A stretch of 35,289 nt of DNA from an uncultured Porphyromonas sp. (GTDB taxonomy: Bacteria; Bacteroidota; Bacteroidia; Bacteroidales; Porphyromonadaceae): positions 1-35,289 of the forward strand of contig NZ_CALHVI010000054.1 in the NCBI RefSeq assembly GCF_938039215.1. Reading direction: 5' to 3'. The number at the start of each line of letters is the position of its first letter. Position 1 is the stretch's first letter. Positions 1 to 6,657 of this stretch are shown here, piece by piece. Position numbers and translations under genes: made by a program. The notes below the pieces were generated by a model that made no database searches, had not been told where the DNA came from, and was given only the letters and a program-made list of their open reading frames with translations.

Positions 1-60
1 TAGGTTCGTCTCTGACGGATGTACTCACTTCTGCTGTCATATCAATCTTCTCACCTACCA

Positions 61-105
61 CGAGGCGGTGACTGGCAGAAGCTGGTCACCGCCTCGCTTC
101 GTTTT
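61..105 (+). terminator. Intrinsic terminator hairpin at the left edge
   Basis: A perfect 12-bp inverted repeat (CGAGGCGGTGAC at 61-72, GTCACCGCCTCG at 85-96) is followed by CTTCGTTTT. It probably ends a gene lying to the left of the window; the window opens on TAG, which could be that gene's stop, but this cannot be shown. Confidence 0.7.
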
Positions 106-310
106 ATGCCCATAGACTACGGGTTATCCTCTTGCGCTATCTCTCTTCTCCCCCTTTCTGCTAGCTTCTCCTTTACCCTCAGATAGCGGAGGAGAAGGCT
201 AGAGCGGAGATGCTCCTCTTGGGGTGGGTTATCCTTGAGGGCTATACATTATTATATATGTGTCTATTTTGACCTGATGAGAATAGCTCTTGGGTGGAGG
301 GGAAAAGAAA
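106..310. other. Non-coding stretch without recognised features
   Basis: Between the left-edge terminator and the first palindrome array I see no convincing ORF, RNA gene or promoter. There is a purine-rich and pyrimidine-rich patch at about 145-230. Confidence 0.5.
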
Positions 311-392
311 CCTACCGTAGGTCGTCCTTGCGACCTACGGTAGGTCGGTGAGACGACCCACAGTAGGTTTTTTCGGCGACCTACCGTAGGTC
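311..392. repeat. Type A four-palindrome array, copy 1
   Basis: Four near-palindromic units of the form GACCYACNGTRGGTC (CCTACCGTAGG at 311, CCTACGGTAGG at 334, CCCACAGTAGG at 357, CCTACCGTAGG at 380) are separated by short linkers containing TCCTTG, GTGAGA and TTTTTTCGG. Units 1 and 2 are exact reverse complements. The same element recurs five more times in the window, always between genes. Not a CRISPR: the linkers are conserved and too short. Confidence 0.9.
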
Positions 393-552
393 ACTTGTGC
401 AGTACCCTATTCCATGAATATGTTGCATGCTGGGCTACCTAGGAGGATAGGGTAGATAGCTTCATAGAATGGCACTTGAGGCTGGATGCTTGGTACAGAG
501 TCATTTCTGTGGCTGCTGTTGAGTGGGGCGGAGATATTTTCTTAGGGTACTG
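393..552. other. Non-coding stretch upstream of the met promoter
   Basis: No gene is visible. It holds an exact 11-bp inverted repeat: GCAGTACCCTA at 399-409 and TAGGGTACTGC at 543-553. The right copy directly abuts the -33 box of the met promoter, so an operator is possible but unproven. Confidence 0.4.
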
Positions 553-583
553 CTTGCTCGTTTTATACTTTTGTTTACCTTTG
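553..583 (+). promoter_or_regulatory. Bacteroidota-type promoter of the met leader and operon
   Basis: CTTG (553-556), a 19-bp spacer and TACCTTTG (576-583) match the Bacteroidota housekeeping consensus TTTG-N19-21-TAnnTTTG. The predicted start near 590 gives a leader of about 215 nt before metY, containing a Met-rich ORF and a terminator. Confidence 0.8.
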
Positions 584-615
584 TGAAAAATAACAACAAA
601 GAGTATCCAATATAG

Positions 616-702
616 ATGCAGTGCGCAAAGAACATGATGGCGATGATGATGATGCAGATGATGTCTGCATCGGGTCACTCGTATCTGTCCTTCGCCGCTT
701 AG
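616..702 (+). CDS. Methionine-rich leader peptide of the metY-metX-thrA operon
   Basis: A 28-codon ORF starts about 26 nt after the predicted transcription start. Codons 7-16 read MMAMMMMQMM, so 9 of 28 residues are Met; the tail reads SASGHSYLSFAA before TAG. An in-frame TAG at 613-615 fixes the upstream limit, and the region before the ATG is A-rich, as is usual for initiation in this phylum. Its role is inferred to be sensing of charged methionyl-tRNA: a ribosome delayed on the AUG run would change folding of the downstream RNA. The product itself is probably non-functional. A shorter start at 634 keeps all eight clustered Met codons. The ORF sits directly upstream of methionine biosynthesis genes and an intrinsic terminator, which makes a chance occurrence unlikely. 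Confidence 0.8.
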   Translation: MQCAKNMMAMMMMQMMSASGHSYLSFAA

Positions 703-755
703 TTTGGAACTTCTAGATATGATGAGCCCGTTGCAGTCCCCGATTGCAACGGGCT
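651..755 (+). promoter_or_regulatory. Attenuator with alternative hairpins controlling metY-metX-thrA
   Basis: Four segments can be read. Segment 1 (GATGCAGA, 651-658) lies in the Met codons and pairs perfectly with segment 2 (TCTGCATC, 664-671) around a 5-nt loop. Segment 2 extended (665-675, with TGCATCGGG at 666-674) can instead pair with segment 3 (726-736, with CCCGTTGCA at 727-735), leaving only one T-T mismatch and one G-T wobble. Segment 3 pairs with segment 4 (745-755) as the terminator. A ribosome stalled on AUG codons 634-648 would mask segment 1 and free segment 2 to form the antiterminator; fast translation to the stop at 700 lets 1:2 and 3:4 form, ending transcription. This is the logic of trp/his attenuation. 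Pairing is seen in the sequence; function is inferred. Confidence 0.75.
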
Positions 756-764
756 TTACTTTTT
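725..764 (+). terminator. Intrinsic terminator of the met leader
   Basis: An 11-bp perfect stem (AGCCCGTTGCA 725-735, TGCAACGGGCT 745-755) with a 9-nt loop is followed by a T-rich tract to 764. It lies 41 nt before the metY start, within the transcript from the promoter at 553-583, so it acts as the attenuator's termination arm and does not close any other visible gene. Confidence 0.85.
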
Positions 765-805
765 GATCAGCCCCATTCTTTCACACCCCTAACAACCTAC
801 GCCAA

Positions 806-2089
806 ATGAGTACAAACGTAACTACCCAACTCCTCCATGCAGGTTTTGAACCTTCGGCCAACAACGGATCAACCGCTGTACCCCTCTATCAGGCGAATGC
901 CTTTGCCTTCGATAGCTGTGATCACGCTGTCGGGGTCTTTGACCTCCAGATCCCAGCCTATCTCTACACTCGTCTGAACAATCCTACGACTGACGTGCTC
1001 GAGCAGCGCCTCGCAGCCCTCGATGGTGGGGTAGGGGCGATCGCTACGGCAAGTGGTATGAGCGCTGTGGCTACGACGATCTTCACCCTCCTGCGTGCTG
1101 GCGATCATATCGTAGCCTCCTCCAGCGTCTACGGTGGTACGTACAATCTCTTGAGCGTCACCCTACCACGTCTTGGGATCACGACGACCTTCGTTGATGC
1201 TCAAGATCCTAAGGCTTTCGAGGCCGCTATCCAGCCCAATACGAAGATCGTCTACACCGAGACGCTGGGCAATCCCAAGCTCGACTTTGTGGATATCGCT
1301 GCGGTAGCTGATGTTGCCCACGCACACGGTCTTTCCCTCGTGGTAGATAATACCTTGACCCCGATCCTCTGTCGTCCGATCGATCACGGAGCAGATATCG
1401 TGATCTATTCGCTGACGAAGTACTTCTCGGGCAATGGTACGGCGATGGGCGGTGCTGTCGTCGACTCGGGGAAGTTCGACTGGACGAATGGCAAGTTCCC
1501 CGACTTCACCGAACCTAGCCCAGGCTACCATGGTCTCCGCTATAGCGAGACCTTCGGCCCTGCAGCCTTCATCGTTCGTGCTCGTGTAGAAGGGCTGCGC
1601 GATATCGGTGCTTGCATTAGCCCAACGAATAGCTTCCTTATCATTCAGGGGCTAGAGACCCTCGATCTGCGCATCAAGCATTCATCGCGGAGCGCCCTTG
1701 AGATCGCACGTTGGCTCAAGCAGCATCCCGCTGTCGAATGGGTGCACTACCCAGGGCTGGAGCAGGATGAGCACCACGAGATCTGTAAGCGCTACCTCGA
1801 CGGAGGCTTCGGCTGCATCATCACCTTCGGTCTGAAGGGTGGTTATGAGGCAGCTAAGAGCTTCGCCGATCATACCAAGCTCTTCCCCATCGTAGCTAAC
1901 CTTGGGGATACGAAGTCACTAGTTATCCATCCCAGCAGTACGACCCATCGTCAGCTAAGCCCTGAGCAACAGGCATCGGCAGGTGTGACTCCTGACCTTG
2001 TTCGCCTATCTATCGGTCTCGAGGACGTTGAGGATCTGAAGGCGGATATTGAGCAGGCTATCCTCCAAGCTACGAGTCAGAATGCTTAG
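806..2089 (+). CDS. metY: O-acetylhomoserine sulfhydrylase (aminocarboxypropyltransferase)
   Basis: A 427-residue enzyme of the Cys/Met-metabolism PLP family, of usual length. It is predicted to convert O-acetylhomoserine plus sulfide to homocysteine in the cytoplasm. Visible signs are the N-terminal THLL-type start (TQLLHAGFEP), YTRLNNPT in the substrate/PLP region, SSSVYGGTYNL, VVDNTLTPI with the PLP-contacting Asp, and the Schiff-base lysine in SLTKYFSGNG near residue 204. It is the first gene of the operon; metX follows with an overlap and supplies its substrate. Expression is probably governed by the Met leader and terminator at 616-764. Sulfhydrylase is favoured over cystathionine gamma-synthase because of the length, the internal extension and the metX partner, although family borders are not sharp. 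Confidence 0.93.
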   Translation: MSTNVTTQLLHAGFEPSANNGSTAVPLYQANAFAFDSCDHAVGVFDLQIPAYLYTRLNNPTTDVLEQRLAALDGGVGAIATASGMSAVATTIFTLLRAGDHIVASSSVYGGTYNLLSVTLPRLGITTTFVDAQDPKAFEAAIQPNTKIVYTETLGNPKLDFVDIAAVADVAHAHGLSLVVDNTLTPILCRPIDHGADIVIYSLTKYFSGNGTAMGGAVVDSGKFDWTNGKFPDFTEPSPGYHGLRYSETFGPAAFIVRARVEGLRDIGACISPTNSFLIIQGLETLDLRIKHSSRSALEIARWLKQHPAVEWVHYPGLEQDEHHEICKRYLDGGFGCIITFGLKGGYEAAKSFADHTKLFPIVANLGDTKSLVIHPSSTTHRQLSPEQQASAGVTPDLVRLSIGLEDVEDLKADIEQAILQATSQNA

Positions 2090-3035
2090 AGATATCTTCA
2101 TCGATCACTTCGTCTCCGAGGGGGGCGAGCAGTACGATCACTTCCCGCTGAGCTACGAGGTGGCAGGTCCTCCTCTGGGCTCAGCGCCCGTGGTGGTCGT
2201 CAATCATGCCCTCACGGGGAATTCCACCGTCACCGGTGAGCGGGGCTGGTGGACTAAGCTCATCAGCGAGGAGGGTGCTATATCGCCAGCATCCTATACG
2301 ATCCTAGCCTTCAACATCCCAGGCAACGGGTATGACGGGCGGGAAGCTCTGGATCCCGAGCGCTTCACCCTAAAGGATATTGCTCGGCTCTTCATCTTAG
2401 GGCTGGAGGGACTTGGCCTTACGAAGGTGCATGCGATCATCGGTGCTTCTATGGGCGGAGCCCTCACGTGGCAGATGGCTTATCTACAGCCCGATCTGGC
2501 AGAGAAGATCTTTCCTATCGCTTGTGACTATCGGGCTTCGGACTGGCTCTTGACACAGACGCTTATCCAGAAGCAGATCCTCAGAAATTCCTCAGAGCCA
2601 CTGAGGGATGCACGCATCCATGCCATGTCCTGCTACCGCACTCCACAGTCGCTCAATGCCCGCTTCACGAGTACTCGTCAGGAGACTCATGGGCAGTACG
2701 ATGTGGAGAGCTGGCTCCTCTACCATGGGGATGCCCTGCAGGGACGCTTCAAACTCTCGGCTTATCAAGTGATGACGCATCTGACCTATACGATCGCCAT
2801 CTGTGAGCAAGCTGAAGAATTGGCACGTATCCAATCCGAGATCCACATGGTCTCGATCGATAGTGACCTGCTCTTCACGCACGACCGAGCTGAGGCTACC
2901 TACCGAGCCCTTTCCGCCCTCAAGGACGATGTGACGCTGGAGGTCATCCATTCCATCCACGGGCATGATGCCTTCTTGATGGAGTATGAGCAACTGAATC
3001 AAATCATCCAACCTTACTTCCCCACACGTATATGA
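2082..3035 (+). CDS. metX: Homoserine O-acetyltransferase (alpha/beta hydrolase fold)
   Basis: A 317-residue MetX-family enzyme that transfers an acetyl group from acetyl-CoA to homoserine, making the substrate for MetY. The nucleophile elbow GASMGG with its Ser (about residue 133), NHALTGNS near the oxyanion region, an Asp in SIDSDLLFT and a His in HGHDAFLMEY near the end form the expected triad. I chose the ATG at 2082, eight bases before the metY stop, because it starts directly with MLRDIFIDHF; a longer start at 2049 would push the overlap to 41 bases. The overlap with metY and the ATGA overlap with thrA (3032-3035) point to translational coupling. It is somewhat shorter than many MetX proteins (about 350-380). 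Acyl donor choice (acetyl versus succinyl) cannot be proved from sequence. Confidence 0.88.
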   Translation: MLRDIFIDHFVSEGGEQYDHFPLSYEVAGPPLGSAPVVVVNHALTGNSTVTGERGWWTKLISEEGAISPASYTILAFNIPGNGYDGREALDPERFTLKDIARLFILGLEGLGLTKVHAIIGASMGGALTWQMAYLQPDLAEKIFPIACDYRASDWLLTQTLIQKQILRNSSEPLRDARIHAMSCYRTPQSLNARFTSTRQETHGQYDVESWLLYHGDALQGRFKLSAYQVMTHLTYTIAICEQAEELARIQSEIHMVSIDSDLLFTHDRAEATYRALSALKDDVTLEVIHSIHGHDAFLMEYEQLNQIIQPYFPTRI

Positions 3036-5464
3036 AAGTCTTAAAGTTCGGAGGGAAATCTCTCGATAATGGTCTTGGTATAGCTACGGTACTGGACATC
3101 ATCATCGACAGCTACCAGCAAGGGGATGCTCCCGTGGTGGTCGTCTCTGCTCGAGGTAAGAGCACCGATGCGCTTCTTGCCCTCGTGGATCAAGCACGTA
3201 GAGGGGAAGCCTTCGAGGAAGAGCTAGCTCGCTTCTGGGCACACCAGAGCGAAGGACTATCGCTCAACTTCGAGGCGGAGCAGAGGGAGCTTCATCGCCT
3301 CCTCACGGGTATCTCCCTCTTGAGAGAATGCAGTCCTCGCCTCGAGGATGAACTCGTGAGCTACGGGGAAGTCCTCTCCTCGAAGTATGTCGCAGAGTCC
3401 CTAAGAGCACGAGGCTATTCGGCGGTGGCCATTGATTCGGGGGACTTCCTCGTGACGGATGATCACTTCGGATCTGCTTCAGTCTTTACTGAGGCTTCTC
3501 GTGAGCGATGCCAAGCGCTGTTTGCTGGGCTTCCCTCAGATACCATCCCCATCGTCACGGGCTTCATCGCCCGCTCTGAATCAGGGGAGCGCACGACCCT
3601 CGGGCGCAATGGGAGCAACTACAGTGCTGCCCTCTTGGCGAATTTCCTCGGAGCGTCGATGATGGAGAACTTCACCCACGTCGATGGGATCTATACCGCT
3701 AATCCTACGCTTGTCCCCGAAGCACGTAAGATCGACGAGCTCTCCTACGCCGATGCGGCTGAGCTCTCGCAGTTCGGTGCCGATATCCTGCACATCAAGA
3801 CCATCGAGCCTCTAGAAGAGGGGGGCATCCCACTCAGGGTGCTCAATACCTTCAGCTACGGCCAAGAGCATAATGGTACACTCGTCACGGCACATCCTCG
3901 GGACCGTGTCGTGCGTGCCCTCGCTTCGCTCTCGGGCAAGGCGCTCATCCACTTCGAAGGGCGTAATATGCTTGGTCGTCCTGGGATCGATGCACGTATC
4001 TTCCGAGCCTTCGAGGCCGCACATGTCAGTGTGAGTATGGTCGCTCAGGGCTCTACGGAGCGAGGGACGGCCATCGTCGTGGACGAAGGTGATGCCGACC
4101 GAGCTGTAGCGTCGCTTCACGAAGAGTTCAAGCAAGATCTTCACGACGGACTCACGACGAAGATCTATGCGGAGAAGGGGCTCGCTGTCGTGGCGATCAT
4201 TGGGCTTAATCTGGTGGAATTTGACCGTCCTTACCGAGCCCTTGTACGTAACCGCATCCTCCCGATCCTGCTGAGTAATTCGGTCCCAGAGAATACCCTT
4301 TGCCTACTCGTCAAGGGGGAGGAGGAGTGTGTCAAGGCGCTGAAGGTCATCCACGGAGAGCTGTTCGAGCGTCCCAAGCGCATTCATCTGGCGATCATCG
4401 GACATGGCACGGTCGGCGGGGCACTCATCGGGCAGATCATCCAGCAGAGAGAGCTCCTTAAGGAGCAAAAGAACATCGACCTGCGCATCTTCGCTATTGC
4501 TAATTCTAAGCAACTGCTCCTTGCTCCTACTGGGGTAGGGGAGGACTGGCAGGAGGAGCTGCAGAAGGCTCCCTTCAAGGGCAATCTCGCTGAGGAACTC
4601 ATCGCCTACGGACAGCGCCATGCGCTGGAGAATATGATCCTTGTGGATAATACTTCCTCCGTGGCGATCGCCTCGAGCTACCCGCTCTACGCAAGTAACG
4701 GCTTCGATATCGTCTCTTCGAACAAGAAGGCGAATATCGCCCCCTATCCCGACTACGCTCACCTAAGAGCTACCCTACAGCGTCACCGTCGGAGCTATCG
4801 CTACGAGACAAATGTCGGGGCGGGACTACCTCTGATCGACAACCTCAAGCTCCTCCACCTCTCGGGCGAGCGGATCACACGCATCCACGGGCTCTTCTCG
4901 GGAAGTCTCAGCTATATCTTCAATCGTCTGAGCCAAGAGCCCGATCGCTCCTTCCGCTCCATCGTAGAGGAGTCCGCAAGCCTTGGGCTTACCGAACCAG
5001 ATCCACGTGAAGACCTGAGTGGCGAAGATGTAGTGCGCAAGGTACTCATCCTCGTGCGTGAGCTAGATGTGCCCGCCGAGCTGTCGGATGTCAGCTGGGA
5101 GAACCCCGTGCCTGAGGCTCTACGTGACCTCTCACTCGAGGACTTCTGGAAGCGCTTCGGGGAACTAGAATCCGAGATCGAGCAGCGCCGTCAAGCTCTT
5201 GCTCCAGATGAAGTCTTGCGCTATGTGGGCGACATCATCTGGGATGATGTGCGACAGGAAGCCACGCTTACGGCTGGGCTACGTGCCGTCTCTAGCTCTT
5301 CGCCTCTTGGTCGGGTGAGCGGAGCGGATAGTTGCTTCGAGATCTATACGGAGAGCTATGGTAGTCAGCCCATCGTCATCCAAGGTGCTGGGGCAGGAGC
5401 TAGTGTCACGGCCCGAGGTGTCTTCGGTGATGTCTTGAGATTGGCAGAGGGATACGAAAGCTAG
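3032..5464 (+). CDS. thrA: Bifunctional aspartokinase / homoserine dehydrogenase
   Basis: An 810-residue fusion enzyme catalysing the first and third steps of the aspartate pathway, producing homoserine for MetX and for threonine. Residues about 1-290 form the aspartokinase domain (KFGGKSL at the start, VVVVSARGKSTDALL, TLGRNGSNYSAALLA). A regulatory ACT region follows (about 300-450, including VSMVAQGSTERGTAIVV). The homoserine dehydrogenase starts at about 450 with the Rossmann motif GHGTVGGALI, then NKKAN, ETNVGAGLPLIDNLK and LTEPDPREDLSGEDVVRK, ending with GAGAGASVTARGVFGDVLR. The usual KFGGTS/KFGGSS is KFGGKS here; I believe this variant occurs in related ThrA proteins, so I do not read it as inactivating. 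It overlaps the metX stop by four bases (ATGA). Being third in the operon, it would share the Met-leader control. Confidence 0.95.
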   Translation: MKVLKFGGKSLDNGLGIATVLDIIIDSYQQGDAPVVVVSARGKSTDALLALVDQARRGEAFEEELARFWAHQSEGLSLNFEAEQRELHRLLTGISLLRECSPRLEDELVSYGEVLSSKYVAESLRARGYSAVAIDSGDFLVTDDHFGSASVFTEASRERCQALFAGLPSDTIPIVTGFIARSESGERTTLGRNGSNYSAALLANFLGASMMENFTHVDGIYTANPTLVPEARKIDELSYADAAELSQFGADILHIKTIEPLEEGGIPLRVLNTFSYGQEHNGTLVTAHPRDRVVRALASLSGKALIHFEGRNMLGRPGIDARIFRAFEAAHVSVSMVAQGSTERGTAIVVDEGDADRAVASLHEEFKQDLHDGLTTKIYAEKGLAVVAIIGLNLVEFDRPYRALVRNRILPILLSNSVPENTLCLLVKGEEECVKALKVIHGELFERPKRIHLAIIGHGTVGGALIGQIIQQRELLKEQKNIDLRIFAIANSKQLLLAPTGVGEDWQEELQKAPFKGNLAEELIAYGQRHALENMILVDNTSSVAIASSYPLYASNGFDIVSSNKKANIAPYPDYAHLRATLQRHRRSYRYETNVGAGLPLIDNLKLLHLSGERITRIHGLFSGSLSYIFNRLSQEPDRSFRSIVEESASLGLTEPDPREDLSGEDVVRKVLILVRELDVPAELSDVSWENPVPEALRDLSLEDFWKRFGELESEIEQRRQALAPDEVLRYVGDIIWDDVRQEATLTAGLRAVSSSSPLGRVSGADSCFEIYTESYGSQPIVIQGAGAGASVTARGVFGDVLRLAEGYES

Positions 5465-5468
5465 AAAA

Positions 5469-5501
5469 ATTGGGGTTGCACGGGTGGTTTCCCTATCTTT
5501 G
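5469..5501 (+). promoter_or_regulatory. Promoter of the outer-membrane barrel gene
   Basis: ATTG (5469-5472), a 21-bp spacer and TATCTTTG (5494-5501) fit the Bacteroidota consensus. The box begins only five bases after the thrA stop, so the barrel gene has its own promoter. The predicted start near 5508 supports the ATG at 5542 over the in-frame ATG at 5470. Confidence 0.75.
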
Positions 5502-5541
5502 TGGTGTTCGTTTTGAATGTTCCACTCTAACCAATTCAACT

Positions 5542-6135
5542 ATGTTCTATCAAGCAATACGCTTTCAGAGACGTAATCTGCTCACCCTTCTCCTTCTGCT
5601 CCTAGCTAGTCCGCTCGTAGCACAGCAGTACTTCCCTCACGGGGATCACTCTTCGGCTAAGGACGAGCATGGATCTCGCTGGGTCTTCGGTGGACTTGTC
5701 TCCTACTGGCAGGACAATAAGGCTAAGACCACCACGCTCGAGCTTGCTCCCGAGGTGGCCTATCTCTTCAATGACAACTGGGGAGTCGGGGTCATCGGTA
5801 GCTATGAGTTCGAGAAGAAGGGCAGTGACAAGGAGAGCCAATGGGCGCTGCGTCCCTTCGTGCGCTACTACTATATGCACCGTGAGCCCTTCAATCTCTA
5901 TCTTGATGGCGGCTTCGGTGTCAGTGCATCTTCGGGTGTGAAGGGCTGGGAAGTCGGCCTTCGTCCTGGGGCTTGCGTAGACCTAACGAAGGGGCTTTGC
6001 CTCTGCCTTCGTCTTGGCTTCATCGGCGTGCGTGATAGCTTTGTCGGTGGCGAAGAAGCGGGGATCGGTCGTACGGGCTTCGGCCTTCGCTTTGCCCCCG
6101 AAGAACTGCAGATCGGTCTGGAGCTCGAGCTCTAA
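5542..6135 (+). CDS. Small outer-membrane beta-barrel protein
   Basis: A 197-residue protein with a clear signal peptide (basic FQRRN, then LLTLLLLLLASPLVAQQ, probable cleavage after VAQ). The mature part alternates polar and hydrophobic residues in repeating amphipathic strands (GWVGVIGSYEF-type segments, ALRPFVRYYYM, FNLYLDGGFGVSA, WEVGLRPGACVDL, LCLCLRLGFIGV) and ends GLRFAPEELQIGLELEL, as expected for an OmpX/OmpW-like eight-strand barrel. The precise family and function are not recognised. The start at 5542 follows the predicted promoter; a longer ORF from 5470 would begin upstream of the TATCTTTG box. It stands alone between thrA and dnaK and is followed by its own terminator. Confidence 0.8.
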   Translation: MFYQAIRFQRRNLLTLLLLLLASPLVAQQYFPHGDHSSAKDEHGSRWVFGGLVSYWQDNKAKTTTLELAPEVAYLFNDNWGVGVIGSYEFEKKGSDKESQWALRPFVRYYYMHREPFNLYLDGGFGVSASSGVKGWEVGLRPGACVDLTKGLCLCLRLGFIGVRDSFVGGEEAGIGRTGFGLRFAPEELQIGLELEL

Positions 6136-6157
6136 AGGCTAAGGCTTAGAATTTACG

Positions 6158-6208
6158 AACCCCAGCGGACGGAGTGACATACTCTGACGCTGGGGTTTGT
6201 TCTATCTT
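6158..6208 (+). terminator. Intrinsic terminator after the barrel gene
   Basis: Stem AACCCCAGCG (6158-6167) and CGCTGGGGTT (6188-6197), with an inner GGAGT/ACTC(T) pairing, followed by a T-rich tail. Confidence 0.75.
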
Positions 6209-6226
6209 TTTGATCCCTCCTTTTGG

Positions 6227-6311
6227 GACCCACGGTAGGTCGCCTTGACGACCTACCGTGGGTCGTCGAAGCGACCTACAGTAGGTTTTATTGACGACCT
6301 ACCGTAGGTCG
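6227..6311. repeat. Type A four-palindrome array, copy 2
   Basis: Units CCCACGGTAGG, CCTACCGTGGG, CCTACAGTAGG and CCTACCGTAGG, each flanked by GAC/GTC. Units 1 and 2 are exact reverse complements. It lies just downstream of the barrel gene terminator. The rest of the gap (6312-6657) shows no gene; it contains a sigma-54-like box. Confidence 0.9.
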
Positions 6312-6482
6312 TTTTTGCCCTCCTTCGGAGACCCCCTCCGATCCCGCTGGATATAGGCCTTCTTCAGGGGTGAGCGAAATAGGAGAAAAGGGCAGGGAGA
6401 GACAAAGCGACGATAGGGCTATCTGACAGACTGAACTTTGCCCTTTGTGACAATTTGTCCGACTTAGGGGATGCACTTTTCT

Positions 6483-6497
6483 TGGCACACGCTTTGC
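6483..6497 (+). promoter_or_regulatory. Sigma-54-like -24/-12 promoter upstream of dnaK
   Basis: TGGCAC (6483-6488), five bases, then TTGC (6494-6497): an exact match to the core sigma-54 pattern TGGCAC-N5-TTGC. The predicted start would be near 6510, about 150 nt before dnaK. No TAnnTTTG box is evident nearer the gene. An exact ten-base match has a small but real chance of arising at random, so this is a candidate only. Confidence 0.45.
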
Positions 6498-6657
6498 CCT
6501 AAGTAAGGCGTGAGTGTAAGTTGTTAGATCCTCGATAGGCATCGCCCCTTGCTCCCCCGGATACGGGTAGGACAAGCGGGTAGCCTGGACAGGAAGATCG
6601 AAAGACGAGCCCCACAAAACGAACTCAAGTAAAATATAAAAACAACAATAGAATATT

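Noticed and set aside
311..392. CRISPR array
   Set aside because: The repeats are palindromes of 11-17 bp with short conserved linkers, always four units, at many loci, and no cas genes are present.
439..678. Minus-strand ORF with a His-rich run (HHLHHHHRHH)
   Set aside because: The His codons (CAT) are the complement of the AUG run in the plus-strand Met leader. Promoter, terminator and the downstream met operon all support the plus strand, and no histidine gene lies to the left on the minus strand.
2049..2081. Upstream start for metX at 2049
   Set aside because: It would add 11 residues unlike MetX N-termini and extend the overlap with metY to 41 bases; the ATG at 2082 fits family and coupling better.
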